64,000 bases of DNA from Rhodospirillum sp. (lineage in GTDB: Bacteria > Pseudomonadota > Alphaproteobacteria > Dongiales > Dongiaceae). Where the stretch lies: the NCBI GenBank assembly GCA_013822765.1, contig PNKY01000004.1, positions 124,001 to 188,000 of the forward strand, given 5' to 3'. Shown piece after piece: positions 8,693 to 17,704 of this stretch. A program made the position numbers and the translations under genes. The stretch's first letter is position 1; each line of letters opens with the position of its first letter. Below the pieces are notes generated by a model. The model was not told the DNA's origin. It did no database searches and saw nothing but the letters and a program-made list of their open reading frames with translations.

Positions 8693-10942
8693 ATGTCGAT
8701 TCAGCTTACCCGCTATTTCCGCGTGCTCGTGATTGGCGAAGAGAACAAGTTCGTCGGCGACATCATCGAAAAGGACCTCGGCTTCCGGGTCCGCTTGGTG
8801 CCGCAGGATCAGATCGAGGATGCGATCCGTGGCAGCGCCGATTGCGGCGCGATCGTGGTCTCACGCGATCACGTGGAAGACGTCGTGAAGACGCGCGAGG
8901 AGCGCGGCCTGCGCATGCCGATCTTCCTGATCAGCCGGCGCAGGGAAGAGACGTTCCTGGCGCCGTACCTGAAGTCGCTGCACGGCGTGGTGATCGCCGA
9001 TCTCGAGAGCCGGGACTTCTACGAGAAGCGCCTGAAGGCGGCGATCGAAAGCTACGCCGAGAGCCTGCTGACGCCGTTCTTCGGCGCGCTGATGCAGTAC
9101 GACTACGATGCCAACCGCAGCTGGGCGTGTCCCGGTCACCAGGGCGGGCAGATGTTCATGCGCCATCCGGTCGGGCGGTTGTTCTTCGAGCACATGGGAG
9201 AGAACATCTTCCGCGACGACATCTGCAACGCGATGGTGTCGCTCGGCGACCTGCTGATCCACGAGGGCCCGGCGCTCAAGGCGCAGCAGGCGGCGGCGAA
9301 GACCTTCGGCTCCGACCGGACCTATTTCGTGCTCAACGGCACCTCCTCCTCCAACAAGGTGGTCAACACGGCGCTGTTGAGCTCCAAGGACATCGTGCTG
9401 TTCGACCGCAACAACCACAAGAGCAACCATCACGGCGCCCTGTTCATCGCCGGCGCGATCCCGGTCTATCTGCAGGCCGACCGCAACGGCTTCGGCATGG
9501 TGGGCCCGATCGACTGGGCGGCGTTCGACGAGGAGAACATCCGCAACAAGCTCAAGAATCATCCGCGCCTCAAGGGGACGGATGCCTGGAAGCGCGAGCG
9601 GCCGATCCGGGTCGCGATCATCGAGCAATGCACCTATGACGGCACGGTCTACAACGCGCGCAAGGTGCTGGAGAAAATCGGTCACCTCTGCCAGTACATC
9701 CATTTCGACGAGGCCTGGGCCGGGTTCGGGGCGTTCCATCCTCTGATGGCGGACCATTTCGCCATGAGCCTGAAGCTGACCGACAAGGACCCCGGCATCA
9801 TCGCGACGCAATCGACCCACAAGCAGCTCGCCGGCTTCTCGCAGGCCTCGCAGATCCACGTTCGCGACTCGCACGTCCGGGACAAGCCCTACCGGATCAA
9901 CCACAAGCGGTTCAACGAGATGTTCATGCTGCAGGCGTCGACGTCGCCGTTTTACCCGCTGTTCTCGAGCCTCGACGTCAACGCCCAGATGCATGCGGAC
10001 AAGGCCGGGCGCGTGCTGTGGGACGACATGGTGAAGCTCGGCATCGAAGCGCGCAAGGCGGTGCGGAAGCGCTTCGGCGGCTTCTTCAATCCGTTCGTGC
10101 CGGACGTGGTCAAGTACCAGGGCAAGTCGGTGAAATGGGAGGACGTGCCGACCGACGTGCTGGCGAAGGAGCAGAGCTATTGGCAGCTCATCCCGGGCGA
10201 AAAGTGGCACGGCTTCCGCCATCTGGGCGAAGACGCGGCCATGGTCGACCCCACCAAGTTCATGCTGACCACGCCGGGCATCAACGCCGCCACGGGCGAA
10301 TACCAGAAGAGCGGCATACCCGCTACCGTCCTTGCCAACTACCTGCGCGAGAACGCGATCATTCCGGAAAAGAATGATCTCAACAGCATCCTCTTCCTGA
10401 TGACGCCGGCGGTGGGCGAAGGGAAGATGGCCATGCTGCTGGCGGCTTTGGAGCGGTTCAAGGAGCTCTACGATTCCGACGCGCCGCTGTCCGAGGTGGT
10501 GCCGCGGCTCTATGCCCGCAACGAGGCGCGCTACCGCGGCTACCACCTGAAGCAGCTGTGCGACGAGATGCACGGCTTCTATGCCGAGCACAACGTGAAG
10601 GAACTGCAGCGCCTCTGCTTCCGCTACGAGTCATTCCCGGAGCAGGCGATGTCGGCGCGCGATGCCGTGGAAGCAATGGTCTCTGGCAACATTGACTATG
10701 TGCCGATGTCGGAAGTCAGCGGCCGGATCGCTGCGACCCTGGCCCTGATCTACCCGCCCGGCATCGGCATCGTGATTCCGGGCGAGCGCTACGATCAGGC
10801 GGCCAAGCCCATGATCGACTATTTCCTGGCCTTCGAAGAGAGCTGCAATCGCTTCCCGGGCTTCTCGTACGAGGTGCAGGGCGTCTATCAAGTCGCCGAG
10901 AACGACCGGATCCGGTTCTATACTTACGTCGTCAAGGAGTGA
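8693..10942 (+). CDS. Orn/Lys/Arg family PLP decarboxylase, full length
   Basis: A 749-residue fold-type I decarboxylase. Residues 1-130 form a CheY-like wing domain (RVLVIGEENKFVGDIIEKDL), followed by the PLP domain with SWACPGHQGG near 144 and STHK with Lys377 as the PLP lysine, then the C-terminal domain ending in VQGVYQ and YTYVVKE. The three-base gap after the antiporter gene indicates one transcript. Position beside an AdiC-like antiporter suggests arginine to agmatine; position after arcB, whose product is ornithine, would suit ornithine to putrescine. The sequence alone does not decide. Either reaction consumes a cytoplasmic proton, as in acid resistance. Confidence 0.94.
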   Translation: MSIQLTRYFRVLVIGEENKFVGDIIEKDLGFRVRLVPQDQIEDAIRGSADCGAIVVSRDHVEDVVKTREERGLRMPIFLISRRREETFLAPYLKSLHGVVIADLESRDFYEKRLKAAIESYAESLLTPFFGALMQYDYDANRSWACPGHQGGQMFMRHPVGRLFFEHMGENIFRDDICNAMVSLGDLLIHEGPALKAQQAAAKTFGSDRTYFVLNGTSSSNKVVNTALLSSKDIVLFDRNNHKSNHHGALFIAGAIPVYLQADRNGFGMVGPIDWAAFDEENIRNKLKNHPRLKGTDAWKRERPIRVAIIEQCTYDGTVYNARKVLEKIGHLCQYIHFDEAWAGFGAFHPLMADHFAMSLKLTDKDPGIIATQSTHKQLAGFSQASQIHVRDSHVRDKPYRINHKRFNEMFMLQASTSPFYPLFSSLDVNAQMHADKAGRVLWDDMVKLGIEARKAVRKRFGGFFNPFVPDVVKYQGKSVKWEDVPTDVLAKEQSYWQLIPGEKWHGFRHLGEDAAMVDPTKFMLTTPGINAATGEYQKSGIPATVLANYLRENAIIPEKNDLNSILFLMTPAVGEGKMAMLLAALERFKELYDSDAPLSEVVPRLYARNEARYRGYHLKQLCDEMHGFYAEHNVKELQRLCFRYESFPEQAMSARDAVEAMVSGNIDYVPMSEVSGRIAATLALIYPPGIGIVIPGERYDQAAKPMIDYFLAFEESCNRFPGFSYEVQGVYQVAENDRIRFYTYVVKE

Positions 10943-10994
10943 CGCTGCGCCGCGGCTGGCCAAACCTCTCGTGGTAGAGCAGCGCGATTGACGG

Positions 10995-11987
10995 CTACTC
11001 GGCGCTCGCCAGTTTGGCCAATCCCGTCACCTCAAGAACCTCGCGCCCAAGGTCGGCGGCGCGTGTCCGCGCCGCGTGATCCTGTCCGTAACGCCAGATT
11101 GCCTGTGTGACGACGTCAATTGCGGGTGCCGGGATGTCAAACCCGCAGGCGCGCAAAAGCGCGTTGCAGCCCACCACGTCGTCGGGGTCGAAAGATCGGC
11201 GCAGGGAAGAATCCGTTTCGACCGCGACCTCGAAGCCTGTGGCGGCAATCAGCCCCTCCAGCCAGTCGCGGAGCGGCGTGCTGATTCCCGAGCAGACGTT
11301 CACGACCGCCGGCATCTCGGCCGCCGATGTCGCGAGCCCGATGATCGCAGTCGCGGCCGCTCCGACCTCCACAAAGTCACGTCTCTTCTCCAGAGCGCCG
11401 ACCCTGAGCGTTCCGGTGCGGCCGGCCTCGCCGCGCAGCTGCTGCACGAACCGGCCGAGAGAGAGATGATCGGGCACGCCTGGCCCGACCAGGTTGAACG
11501 TCCGGGCGATGGTGATGGGCACGCCGCGCCGTCGCGCCGCGAGGGCCACCGTGGTCTGGGCATATTTCGAGAGGCCGTATGTCCCCACCGGCAAGCACGG
11601 TGCGGATTCCGCGGCCGGCTCGTTCGACATCAGCGTTTCGCCATATTCCGCGGCGGTGCCGATCGCGACGATGCGGGAAACGCGACCACCGAGCGCGGCG
11701 ATGATCTGCCCCAGCATCCCGGCGTTCACCCGATAGGCGGTTTCAGGCCGCGAGGCGGGCGGCGCACCGGCGAGGTGAAGCACCCAGCGCGGCTCGAGTC
11801 CCGCGAGCATTTCCGGCAGGTCAGACAGCGAGGAGCGGTCGGCGTCGAACCTCAGATGGCGCGACGAGAGACCGGTGGCCGCCCGCCCGAGCGAGATGAA
11901 GCTGTAGCCTGAGGCAGTCAGGCGTTCAGTAACGGCGTGTCCCAGAAATCCGGTGCTTCCTGTAACGAGGAAGTCGATCCTGGTCAT
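10995..11987 (-). CDS. NAD(P)-dependent epimerase/dehydratase (extended SDR)
   Basis: A 330-residue extended short-chain dehydrogenase. The Rossmann motif GSTGFLG lies at residues 10-16 and the catalytic Tyr-X3-Lys is in TYGLSKYA; IARTFNLVGPG is the usual sugar-binding segment. Such enzymes act on nucleotide sugars (epimerase, 4,6-dehydratase or 4-reductase). I chose the ATG at 11987; an alternative 12 codons upstream adds residues before the Rossmann strand. It opens the glycan region, converging with the upstream decarboxylase (52 bases between stops) and diverging from the sulfotransferase gene. Substrate unknown. Confidence 0.85.
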   Translation of the reverse strand: MTRIDFLVTGSTGFLGHAVTERLTASGYSFISLGRAATGLSSRHLRFDADRSSLSDLPEMLAGLEPRWVLHLAGAPPASRPETAYRVNAGMLGQIIAALGGRVSRIVAIGTAAEYGETLMSNEPAAESAPCLPVGTYGLSKYAQTTVALAARRRGVPITIARTFNLVGPGVPDHLSLGRFVQQLRGEAGRTGTLRVGALEKRRDFVEVGAAATAIIGLATSAAEMPAVVNVCSGISTPLRDWLEGLIAATGFEVAVETDSSLRRSFDPDDVVGCNALLRACGFDIPAPAIDVVTQAIWRYGQDHAARTRAADLGREVLEVTGLAKLASAE

Positions 11988-12152
11988 ATCGATGCGGCCC
12001 CTGTCCCATGGCCGAAATCGCACATAGCGCAGCTAACCAATCACTGATAAATCGTCATGAAAATCTTGCTCCACTTTAGGTGCAGCGAAAGCATATTGTC
12101 CATCTCAAAGCGCGGCGGGACGGGATCCGCTGCGCCGGTTCCGGAGCGGCCC

Positions 12153-12854
12153 ATGTCTCGACACGTCGACGTTTTCCTGCACATACCAAAGACGGGCGGC
12201 ACGACTCTCAGCACAATTTTCAGGAGAAACTACAGGCCGGGGGAACTACTCGATCACGAGTCGCTCGCCTACGTGCCGGTCAATTGGGAGGAACTCTCGG
12301 AGGAGCAGAAAAAGAACATCAGGGGCATCTCGGGGCACTACTACTACGGCATTCACGAGAGCTTCGCCGATTCGGCGACCTATTTCACGATCTTGCGCGA
12401 TCCGGTGGAGCGCGTGATCTCCATGTATTTCTATCTGCGCACCTATCCCGGCTACGAGAGGCTGCGGGACATGTCGATCGAGGACTTCGTCCGAACCGAG
12501 GACGAGGCGCAGAACCAGCAAACCTTGATGATCTGTGGACGCAAACTCGGCCGCGACCTCGCGGCCGCGAAGGCCCACTTGGAGACATTCGCGGTCGTTG
12601 GAGTCACCGAGATGTTCGACGACACGCTGTCCGTCCTCCGACACAGGTTCGGCTGGGCGGACATCTCATATTCAAGGCAGAACGTGAGCACGGACCGGCC
12701 GCGCGCAGGTGAAATCGATCCAGCGGCGCTGGATGTGGTCCGGCGATACAGCGAACTCGATCTGGAACTCTACGCCTTCGCCCGCAATCGGCTGTTGCAG
12801 GATCTCGAGAGGATCGCAGAGACTGGGCCGCGGCAAATGGAACAAGCGATCTAG
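12153..12854 (+). CDS. PAPS-dependent sulfotransferase family protein
   Basis: A 233-residue protein with the two nucleotide-binding signatures of carbohydrate sulfotransferases: HIPKTGGTTL (10-19, the 5'-phosphosulfate loop) and TILRDPVERVISMYF (the 3'-phosphate-binding segment). It should transfer sulfate from PAPS to a sugar hydroxyl. The upstream ATG at 12057 would add 32 residues without motif content; the ATG at 12153 has GGAG about 7 bases before it, so I prefer it. The last 4 bases overlap the convergent neighbouring gene. Its location in a glycosyltransferase cluster suggests the polymer may be sulfated. Confidence 0.85.
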   Translation: MSRHVDVFLHIPKTGGTTLSTIFRRNYRPGELLDHESLAYVPVNWEELSEEQKKNIRGISGHYYYGIHESFADSATYFTILRDPVERVISMYFYLRTYPGYERLRDMSIEDFVRTEDEAQNQQTLMICGRKLGRDLAAAKAHLETFAVVGVTEMFDDTLSVLRHRFGWADISYSRQNVSTDRPRAGEIDPAALDVVRRYSELDLELYAFARNRLLQDLERIAETGPRQMEQAI

Positions 12855-13639
12855 CCGTTTTCGCGTCCGCCGACGGGAGCCTGCGCCCTGCTGAGGGGCG
12901 TGGGTCCGATACGGGTTTTTGCCGGACGCTGCGGCGCCGACCGGCGCTGGTTGGCCTGGTCCATGCGCTGGTAGTGGAAGGTCTCGCGCACGACCGCGTG
13001 GTGATAGCCGGCGCCGGCGACGTTGCAGGTCCACCACCAGCACGCCTCCGCCCAGCCGCGGGCGGCATCCTCGGTCGGAAAGGGGATCTCGTCGAACAAG
13101 GATCGTGCCGCGAACGGACCGGTCGGATAGAGGTCTTGGTCCAGCAGCGCGGCGTAGTCGATTTCTCCTGCGGCGCCATCGGGTTGCCAAAGCAGGGCAT
13201 ATCCCTGGGTCGAGAAGAAATTCTGCCCGAATCGCACCACCGCTTCCGGATGCCAGACCGCCGCCGCCGGCGCGCGCTCGGCCGCCAGCACGGCCGCTTC
13301 GATCCAGTTCTCTGACCAGAGATCCCATCCGTCGATCCAGGCGAGGTATCGCCCGCCGCTGGCGGCAATGGCTTCATTGTGCGCCACGCCAAGGTCCTGA
13401 GCGCTGGACGTCAGCACCCGCCAGGGTGCACCAATGCGATCCGCGCTCCACTTGGCCAGCGCCGGCGTCGGGTCCCGAAGCAAGAGAATAAGCTCGATCG
13501 ACAGCCCGTTGGCACGCGCGCGGGCGGCGGCGCGCTCGGCAGACACGATGCTGCCATGGATCAGGACGTCCTGGTCGTGGCCGATCAATATCACCGATAC
13601 GTCGGCCGGCGATCGAGGACTGGCGTCGGTACTCGGCAT
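12851..13639 (-). CDS. Glycosyltransferase family 2-like protein
   Basis: A 262-residue protein with a GT-A-like start (DVSVILIGHDQD) and a segment resembling GT2 (LGVAHNEAIAASGGRYLAWIDG), where the aspartate of WIDGWD takes the place of the DXD metal site. The N-terminal half therefore looks like a nucleotide-sugar-binding domain; the acceptor part is Trp-rich and not recognisable. It follows the GT4 gene on the same strand with 3 bases between them, so both are in one transcript. Donor and acceptor are unknown. The DXD motif is atypical, so catalytic activity is less certain than for its neighbours. Confidence 0.7.
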   Translation of the reverse strand: MPSTDASPRSPADVSVILIGHDQDVLIHGSIVSAERAAARARANGLSIELILLLRDPTPALAKWSADRIGAPWRVLTSSAQDLGVAHNEAIAASGGRYLAWIDGWDLWSENWIEAAVLAAERAPAAAVWHPEAVVRFGQNFFSTQGYALLWQPDGAAGEIDYAALLDQDLYPTGPFAARSLFDEIPFPTEDAARGWAEACWWWTCNVAGAGYHHAVVRETFHYQRMDQANQRRSAPQRPAKTRIGPTPLSRAQAPVGGRENG

Positions 13640-13642
13640 CGA

Positions 13643-15385
13643 TCAACTCCGCCCAGCGTTGAGGTAACCGGGGATCGCGCGCACCCGGTTCCGGTAGGCT
13701 TCCCAGGAGTGACGCTCCACCAGGCGCTGCTGTGCGCGTGCAACGCGGCGCTGCGCCTCCTCCGGATTGCGATGGATCTCGTCCAACGCGGCGGCATATT
13801 CCGGGGCCTCCGCGTCGGCGCTCACCAGCCATCCGGTCTCATGATCGATGAACTCGCCGATGCCGCCGACCGCGGGCGCCACCACCGGCAGGCCGAGCAT
13901 GGTGACCTCCAGCAGCGAGATCGGCATGCCTTCCGCGGACGTGGTGAAGACGTAGGAATCGAACTGATCGATCGGCAGGTCCGCCAGCTGGCCGAACCGG
14001 CCGTGCAGCGTGACGTTCGGCGTTGTTTCGATCCAAGAAAGGTCGACCGGAAGAGCCCTCGCCATGGAGGCGCCGTAGACCGAGAACTCCCGCTCGGGGC
14101 TGAGCCTGGCGAGATCGCGCAGGACCTCGAGGCGCTTTTCGATGGCGATGCGGCTCATCCACAGGGAGCGCTTCCGGCCGGAGGGCCGGTACGGGCGCAG
14201 CTCGGACGCCGGATCCGTGCCGTCCAGTCCGACCACCGGCGTCGGCACCACGTGGCAGCGCGCCCGATACTCCGCGGAGAAGCCGAAATTCTCGCTGGCG
14301 CGTTCAAGCACGGTGCGGTTGTCCGCAAACACCCCGGCCATGTTGTCGATGGTGTAGGGCAGGGATTGCCAGAAGTACCCGACGGGCTTTCCGCCCAGAA
14401 TGCGGATGTCGCTGTAGATGTTGCCGAACATCCTGCTGTCCAACGCATAGAAGGCTCCCCGTTCCATGAACGAGAACCAGGCGATGAACGAGTTGATCGA
14501 ATGAACCGTCTTGGGCCTGAGCTCGATCATGACCCGGTCGAAGATTTCCAGCCGCGCGTCCTGATCCAACGTGGGCGCGAAGTCGTTGATCGCGATAATG
14601 GGGATATCGAGATGGTTGCGGTTGTCCGGATTCAGATCGGCCGTGCCATCCGGACAGAAGATGCACAGTCCCCCGGAGCGGTAGTGCTCGCGCAGCAGGC
14701 GGATCAGGTGATGCGTCACGCGCTCGGAGCCGCCGGTCACGCCGACCCACGGAAGAACAAGCAGGTGCGTCACGTCGCTCGGCATCGCCGCCAGGACGGA
14801 GCGCACAACGCCGCCGGTCTTGAGCGGAGCCGGACTGATACGCATTGCCCGCAGCTTCCATTCCAGATCCTCGGTCGGCGACAGTTCGCTGGTCATGTTC
14901 CGCAGGCCGGCCAGGTCGGCCTTGATCGAGGGCCACAGCTCGGCCAGCCGGTCCGGCTCGGGTGGAGGAGGAGGCGGTGGTGGCGGCGGCGGTGCGGTCT
15001 CAACGATGGCGGCCGCCGGCTGGACCTCGGCCGGCTGGATCGTGGGCGGCGGGCCGGCTGGGTGCCGCTTGGCTCGTGGCGTCAGCAGATAGTGCAGAAC
15101 GGGTGGTTGGATATCGCCGTGGCGGAGGCGCAACTGGTACTTCTGCTGGGAGAACCAGCTGTTCGGCTTGCGCAGCCGCGGCGCGCCTGAAAAGGCGAAG
15201 TGGATGCGCGGAAAGCGCTGCTGGAAAGCACCCTTGTGGTATCGCGACCGATAGAACGCCGCGTCGAAGAACGTCCGTTCGGCCAGAATCAGCGCCAACA
15301 CCGCTACGCCGCTCAACCAGCCATGCACAGTGCAGCCCAGTCGAACGAACAGCAAGGCCAGGCCTTTCCCCATGCGCGAACTCAT
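13643..15385 (-). CDS. Large GT4-type glycosyltransferase with polyproline linker
   Basis: A 580-residue protein. Residues 1-115 form an N-terminal module with a hydrophobic segment (about 20-35) and basic surroundings. A run of 11 consecutive prolines near residue 135 then leads into a GT-B glycosyltransferase. The GT4 domain shows LPWVGVTGGSERVTHHL, the donor-site segment SLWMSRIAIEKRLEVL, and TTSAEGMPISLLEVTMLGLPVVAP, in which the EGMPISLLE block carries the two conserved Glu of the EX7E motif. It is likely a membrane-associated retaining transferase of the glycan pathway. The start ATG at 15385 is followed by another ATG four codons later; either could be used. Confidence 0.85.
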   Translation of the reverse strand: MSSRMGKGLALLFVRLGCTVHGWLSGVAVLALILAERTFFDAAFYRSRYHKGAFQQRFPRIHFAFSGAPRLRKPNSWFSQQKYQLRLRHGDIQPPVLHYLLTPRAKRHPAGPPPTIQPAEVQPAAAIVETAPPPPPPPPPPPEPDRLAELWPSIKADLAGLRNMTSELSPTEDLEWKLRAMRISPAPLKTGGVVRSVLAAMPSDVTHLLVLPWVGVTGGSERVTHHLIRLLREHYRSGGLCIFCPDGTADLNPDNRNHLDIPIIAINDFAPTLDQDARLEIFDRVMIELRPKTVHSINSFIAWFSFMERGAFYALDSRMFGNIYSDIRILGGKPVGYFWQSLPYTIDNMAGVFADNRTVLERASENFGFSAEYRARCHVVPTPVVGLDGTDPASELRPYRPSGRKRSLWMSRIAIEKRLEVLRDLARLSPEREFSVYGASMARALPVDLSWIETTPNVTLHGRFGQLADLPIDQFDSYVFTTSAEGMPISLLEVTMLGLPVVAPAVGGIGEFIDHETGWLVSADAEAPEYAAALDEIHRNPEEAQRRVARAQQRLVERHSWEAYRNRVRAIPGYLNAGRS

Positions 15386-15520
15386 CCGGCGGATTGATCC
15401 CAGGTCGATCTTCGGTTCGTTCGTTGGACTGCTTGCGGCATTGCGGGTGCGCCAAAACTCTCTGGTAGAGTGGAAGTCCCAGTTCCTTTAGCGAAACTCG
15501 GGGGCGCGAGCAACCAAGCC

Positions 15521-16531
15521 CTACGCGCAAGCGGCGACTGTGAAGGCCTTGCCGCCGAAGCCGAAATCGAAGAAGTCGTTCAACCGGATCTGAGGATTGC
15601 GGGCCAGCCATTCAGCGCATGCCCGCTGTTCCCCGAATTCCGCCAGATTCCGGAAGCAACGCCAGTCATCGAACAGCAGCACGCTTCCAACCGACAAGCG
15701 CCCGGTGAGGAAGTCGAGCACGGGCGGAGTCGATTCGTACAGATCACAGTCGATCCACGCCGCCGCCACCTTGCCGAGCGATCCCGAGACGGGATGCGTA
15801 TCGCCGAGGGTCTCGTGGAACCAGCCCGGCACGGTCGTGATCCGGCGCATGTCCGCGCCCGATTTCACCATCTGCTCGGTGAAACGTTCTTCAGTGCAGG
15901 CGAACTGGCCCTCCGCGAACCCGCCGGTGTAGCCGTCTTCCGCATCCGGCCCTTTGGGCGCCGGCAGGCCCTGGAACGAATCGAAGGCGATGAATCGCAT
16001 GCGCGGAAATATGCCGGAGAGGATCTTAACGGCGTAGCCAAAGGTCCGGCCCTCATAGACGCCGAACTCGAAATAATCTCCGGGAACGTGCGCGACGACC
16101 AGATAGTCGACCAGCTTGTCCAAGGCGTCCCATCGGTGCCGCGTATAACTCAACCGATCCTTGACCTCCAGAACGGCGGACTGGGTCGTCTCCAGCCGCG
16201 ATGTCAACTCGGTGAGGAGCGCCGTGGTCCGGTCCTGGGCTGCGGCGAAGGCCGCCATCTCCTTCCGCAGGTCCGTCAGGTCGGTTCGGGCGTTAGCCTC
16301 AATCGCCGCCAGCTGCGCCCGCGTCTCCTCGAGCCGGGCGGCAACCGCCGCATTGGCTGCGTCGGCGTCCGTGAGGGCGGTGGCAAGCTCGTGCGCCTGT
16401 TCGACGCTGGCCTTGCCTTCCGTCAGTTGCGCAGCCGTATGGCGGAGCGCCGCCAGTTCGCCCTGCATGTCGCCGATCGTCTGCAATAGGCGCTTTCTGC
16501 CGTTGAACAGCTGCGACAACTTTTCGAGCAA
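15521..16531 (-). CDS. Coiled-coil plus TylF-like SAM methyltransferase
   Basis: A 336-residue protein. Residues 1-125 are Ala, Glu, Leu, Thr and Gln rich with heptad spacing and no Pro or Gly breaks, consistent with a long coiled coil. Residues 145-330 form a class I methyltransferase of the TylF/macrocin O-methyltransferase type: GDYFEFGVYEGRTF (SAM loop), AFDSFQGLP, WIDCDLYEST and LLFDDW (metal and catalytic Asp). It probably O-methylates a sugar. The start is TTG at 16531: an excellent GGGGGAGG Shine-Dalgarno (16539-16546) sits 7 bases upstream and no ATG lies near. It diverges from a GT2 gene. Confidence 0.82.
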   Translation of the reverse strand: MLEKLSQLFNGRKRLLQTIGDMQGELAALRHTAAQLTEGKASVEQAHELATALTDADAANAAVAARLEETRAQLAAIEANARTDLTDLRKEMAAFAAAQDRTTALLTELTSRLETTQSAVLEVKDRLSYTRHRWDALDKLVDYLVVAHVPGDYFEFGVYEGRTFGYAVKILSGIFPRMRFIAFDSFQGLPAPKGPDAEDGYTGGFAEGQFACTEERFTEQMVKSGADMRRITTVPGWFHETLGDTHPVSGSLGKVAAAWIDCDLYESTPPVLDFLTGRLSVGSVLLFDDWRCFRNLAEFGEQRACAEWLARNPQIRLNDFFDFGFGGKAFTVAACA

Positions 16532-16729
16532 TGTGCGGCCTCCCCCAATTGAGCTGCCTGAATATTAACGTGGGATGAATTGCACCTGGTTGAGCGTCGA
16601 TCAAGGCTCAGCTGCGCCGGCTTTGACTTTCTTGCTTTCGGCCCGGGTTTCAGCTTACACCCAGGTTCAGCCGGGATTAGCTCGATTTTCCTGGTCAAAC
16701 GCTTCGACTCAGTCCAATGCGGTTCCAGA

Positions 16730-17704
16730 ATGATCGATGAAGGGTCCCCAGCGGACAGCACAATTCGGCCCAAGGTTTCGATTGTGACGCCAACCTACAA
16801 TCGGGCTGGCCTGCTCCCGGAGACCATAGAAAGCATCCTGAACCAGTCCTTCCAGGACTTCGAGTACCTGGTCGTCGACGATGGGTCGACTGACGGCACC
16901 GAGGATCTGGTGCGTTTGTATGGCGGCCGTGTCGCCTACTATCGTCACGCGAACGTCGGGGAAGCCAGGTCCACGAATCGGGGCTGGCGCCTGGCGCGCG
17001 GCACCTATTTCGCCATGGTCTCTTCCGACGATCCGATGCTGCCGAACTGGCTTGAGGCGGCGGTACCCTTTCTCGACGCCAGGCCGGATGTGATCGTTGG
17101 ATACCCCGACTGGTGCATCATCGACGAACAATCGCGGACGGTCGGCGAGATCACGACCTTCGACTATTCCTTCGAGAACATGGTCGCCTGGCTATACACC
17201 GTGCCCGGCCCGGGGTCGCTGATCCGGCGCGATGCGCTGCTGGATCTCCAGGACCTCCGCAATCCAGCTTATCGCTATATCTCCGATCTGGAATCCTGGC
17301 TGAGGCTCGGACTGCGGGGGAAATTCGGGCGCATCCCGCTCCAGCTTGCGACCTGGCGACGGCATCCAACCTCCATCACCGTGGCAGAACGATCCATCGC
17401 CAGGGCGCGGGAAATGATCCGCCTGGCCAAGTCCTATTTCCGTCGAGGCGACCTGCCGCCGCACATCCGCGTCCATCGCCGCGCGGCGCTCAGCCGCGCG
17501 TACTGGATCGCCTCCTGGGTGGTGCGCGACACCCATCCGTTTTGGTCGGCGCTCTATCTGCGTAAGTCATATCGCCTGGCGCCGGAGGAGCCCGCCGACC
17601 TGCCCGGGGTGCTCAGGCGCGCGCCTTGCGACCCCGACGGCGTGCGGAAGGCGGCGCGGGGCGCACTGAGGAAACTGGTGCTGAATGACCGTACTGTCGC
17701 CTGA
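16730..17704 (+). CDS. GT2 family glycosyltransferase
   Basis: A 324-residue inverting GT-A glycosyltransferase. VSIVTPTYNRAGLLPETIES is the donor-binding start, DDGSTDGTEDL the nucleotide loop, and SSDDPM the metal-binding DXD-like site; GPGSLIRRDAL and SDLESWLRLGL are typical of the acceptor half. The ATG at 16730 is preferred because the 50 codons upstream have no GT2 content. It begins a run of same-strand genes (to 22041). Its stop overlaps the start of the next gene by 20 bases. Confidence 0.88.
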   Translation: MIDEGSPADSTIRPKVSIVTPTYNRAGLLPETIESILNQSFQDFEYLVVDDGSTDGTEDLVRLYGGRVAYYRHANVGEARSTNRGWRLARGTYFAMVSSDDPMLPNWLEAAVPFLDARPDVIVGYPDWCIIDEQSRTVGEITTFDYSFENMVAWLYTVPGPGSLIRRDALLDLQDLRNPAYRYISDLESWLRLGLRGKFGRIPLQLATWRRHPTSITVAERSIARAREMIRLAKSYFRRGDLPPHIRVHRRAALSRAYWIASWVVRDTHPFWSALYLRKSYRLAPEEPADLPGVLRRAPCDPDGVRKAARGALRKLVLNDRTVA

